Of a stretch of DNA of 51,113 nt, positions 49,774 through 51,113 are shown piece after piece. Both the position numbers and the translations under genes were made by a program. The stretch covers positions 1 to 51,113 of the forward strand of contig JAFGJX010000119.1 in assembly GCA_016928865.1 (NCBI GenBank). The letters are read 5' to 3'. The notes beneath the pieces are model-generated. The model made no database searches, had not been told where the DNA came from, and saw nothing but the letters and a program-made list of their open reading frames with translations. How positions within the stretch are numbered: the first letter of the stretch is position 1; every line of letters starts with the position of its first letter. This stretch comes from Spirochaetota bacterium. GTDB lineage: Bacteria > Spirochaetota > UBA4802 > UBA5550.

Positions 49774-51113
49774 CTATTTTTTCTTTATTACAATCACGGT
49801 AATATCATCGCGCAGGTTGTCCTTTTTCCGGGTGAAATTATAAAACTGTTCCATAATATGATCGAGTATTTCCTGGGCGGAGCCTTCGGGCGCGTCTTTC
49901 AAAAAATTCAATATCCGCGAATCCTCAACCGGTTTTCCGGAGGGATCAAGCGTTTCGATAAGGCTGTCGGTGTATATCAACAGACAGTCCTCATTATTTA
50001 GTTTGAATTTGAGAGAGTTGAACTTCCCTTCGAGAATTTCAAGTCCCAGGAAAGGACCGATGATGTCTTCTCCGTCGGGTGGAGTCACCCTTCCGACAGT
50101 CCTGGACCGGGCTGTTTTGTACATCATGTGAGGGTGACCGCTGTTCGCGTATTCGACCATTGATTCCCTGAATCGCAAAAGAATTCCCGTGATATACGAA
50201 CTGGTATGGCTGATCTCCTCGATCAGCGATTTGTTTATCATCCCCATCAATGCGCCCAGTTTCTCATCAGTATGGGTTTTAAAGTTTTTTTCTATAATGG
50301 AGCGGGCAAGCAGCGTCAGCAGTCCGGATGAAATACCGTGGCCCGACACGTCGAAGATGCCCACACCCTGGAGCTTGCCGTCTTCCATGTAGAAGTCGTA
50401 AAAGTCGCCCGAGACCCCGGACATGGGCCGGTACATCAGTGCGATGTCGAATTCATCGGATTGTGGAGGTTTCTGGGGGAGGAAAGCGGCCTGGACATTT
50501 GCCGCCATTTTAATGTCGGTTTTGTAGCGCCAATTGGACTCTTCAATCTCTTTGTTTACCAGCGTCAGGCTGTCATTCGTCGCTTCAAGCTCTTCCATCG
50601 CGGCCTGCAGTTCTACCGTGCGCTCCTCCACCTTTTTCTCCAGGTTTATCCGGTAATCGGTAATTGTGTCTGAAGCGGCGTTGATGCCTGAGGCCAACTC
50701 AACGATTTCACGGTCAATCGTGGAGGCGTAGATTATCGCTTCTCCCCTCTCCTTAAGGTTTTCCATGACCCTGCCGGTATCATCTAATGCGCGGTAAAAG
50801 GTCCGAACGGTAATAAATGACATGAGAGCAATGATAGATAAATAAACAAGCAGATACAATATGACACGCATCATGTCCGCATGACCCAAATATGAGAAGG
50901 CATTGGAAACAAACATGGCCTGGATGATTATAGCCACGATAATATACATCTTGTATTTAATGGATGATCTTGTTTTGATTTCATGAGCAATATTCAGTTC
51001 ACGCAGCTTCATTTTGCATGCTCTTCGCATTCTGCCGGTAACTGTCTCTGCAAGTACGAATCCGATTCCGGCAAAATTTATTACCTGCCAAAAATATGAA
51101 AAAAGCATCCACA
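49774..51113 (-). CDS. Membrane-anchored SpoIIE/RsbU-type PP2C phosphatase (5' end beyond window)
   Basis: At least 444 residues; the frame stays open to the window edge and the first visible part (FWQVINFAGIGFVLAETVTG) looks like the end of a membrane region, so the true start probably lies outside. Two transmembrane helices follow (about 54-76 and 81-100), then a HAMP-like/coiled-coil linker (EKKVEERTVELQAAMEELEA). The SpoIIE phosphatase domain carries MAANVQAAFLPQ, VSGDFYDFY and DVSGHGISSGLL (acidic metal ligands present), GHPHMMY, and DDITVIVIK at the end. It would dephosphorylate an anti-anti-sigma-type (STAS) protein in a partner-switching cascade. Confidence 0.9.
   Translation of the reverse strand, partial: WMLFSYFWQVINFAGIGFVLAETVTGRMRRACKMKLRELNIAHEIKTRSSIKYKMYIIVAIIIQAMFVSNAFSYLGHADMMRVILYLLVYLSIIALMSFITVRTFYRALDDTGRVMENLKERGEAIIYASTIDREIVELASGINAASDTITDYRINLEKKVEERTVELQAAMEELEATNDSLTLVNKEIEESNWRYKTDIKMAANVQAAFLPQKPPQSDEFDIALMYRPMSGVSGDFYDFYMEDGKLQGVGIFDVSGHGISSGLLTLLARSIIEKNFKTHTDEKLGALMGMINKSLIEEISHTSSYITGILLRFRESMVEYANSGHPHMMYKTARSRTVGRVTPPDGEDIIGPFLGLEILEGKFNSLKFKLNNEDCLLIYTDSLIETLDPSGKPVEDSRILNFLKDAPEGSAQEILDHIMEQFYNFTRKKDNLRDDITVIVIKKK

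Overview
The window (about 51 kb, roughly 50-55% GC by eye) looks like chromosomal DNA of a diderm, anaerobic or microaerophilic bacterium. A Spirochaetota-type lineage is my best guess. It rests on family content: a class I adenylate cyclase, a ComFB protein beside lon, a chemoreceptor with a cysteine-rich insert, a membrane-anchored SpoIIE-type phosphatase, many lipoproteins and outer-membrane barrels. No rRNA or other phylogenetic marker is present, so this is inference. Most of the window is ordinary chromosome. Phage, plasmid, transposase and CRISPR features are absent, and small decayed segments lie near 48.4-49.2 kb.

Layout. 0-3.5 kb: minus-strand operon lon > comFB-like > nitroreductase. 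3.6-6.4 kb: class I adenylate cyclase. 6.4-12.6 kb: coiled-coil protein, chemoreceptor and two unrelated lipoproteins. 12.7-16.2 kb: tightly coupled minus-strand operon of a 3-beta-HSD-like dehydrogenase, a fumarate reductase/ketosteroid-dehydrogenase-like flavoprotein and an EthD-like protein. 16.3-21.0 kb: PTS IIA-like protein, STAS/SEC14-like protein, leuS and two small unknowns. 21.1-27.4 kb: a TetR-controlled envelope transport operon (LolA-like carrier, two FtsX-type permeases, ATPase, outer-membrane barrel). 27.8-32.7 kb: YkgJ-type protein, PrmA-like methyltransferase, OmpA lipoprotein, discoidin-M23 peptidase and a CapA-like phosphatase with an apparently leaderless promoter. 32.8-39.1 kb: minus-strand operon larE > larB > larC > cobO > two long unknown envelope proteins. 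39.2-42.4 kb: small membrane protein, ECF sigma and anti-sigma genes, then a B12-binding radical SAM enzyme. 42.5-47.7 kb: selenocysteine locus. 47.8-51.1 kb: a tiny well-signalled gene, gene relics, an SRPBCC protein and a SpoIIE-type phosphatase running off the end.

The strongest discovery is in the selenocysteine locus. tRNA-Sec, selA, selB and coaX are followed, on the opposite strand, by what automatic calling splits into two short open frames. Both lie in one reading frame, separated by a single TGA. Read through, they form a 181-residue lipoprotein peroxiredoxin. The TGA falls exactly on the peroxidatic cysteine of the FYPKDDTxxC motif, and a bacterial SECIS-like hairpin begins nine bases beyond it. 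I interpret this as a membrane-anchored selenocysteine peroxiredoxin encoded beside its own decoding machinery.

Other points of interest are the self-contained inner-to-outer membrane transport operon with paired TetR operators, the lar operon without larA but with cobO, the putative sterol-type oxidation operon, and several very small genes.
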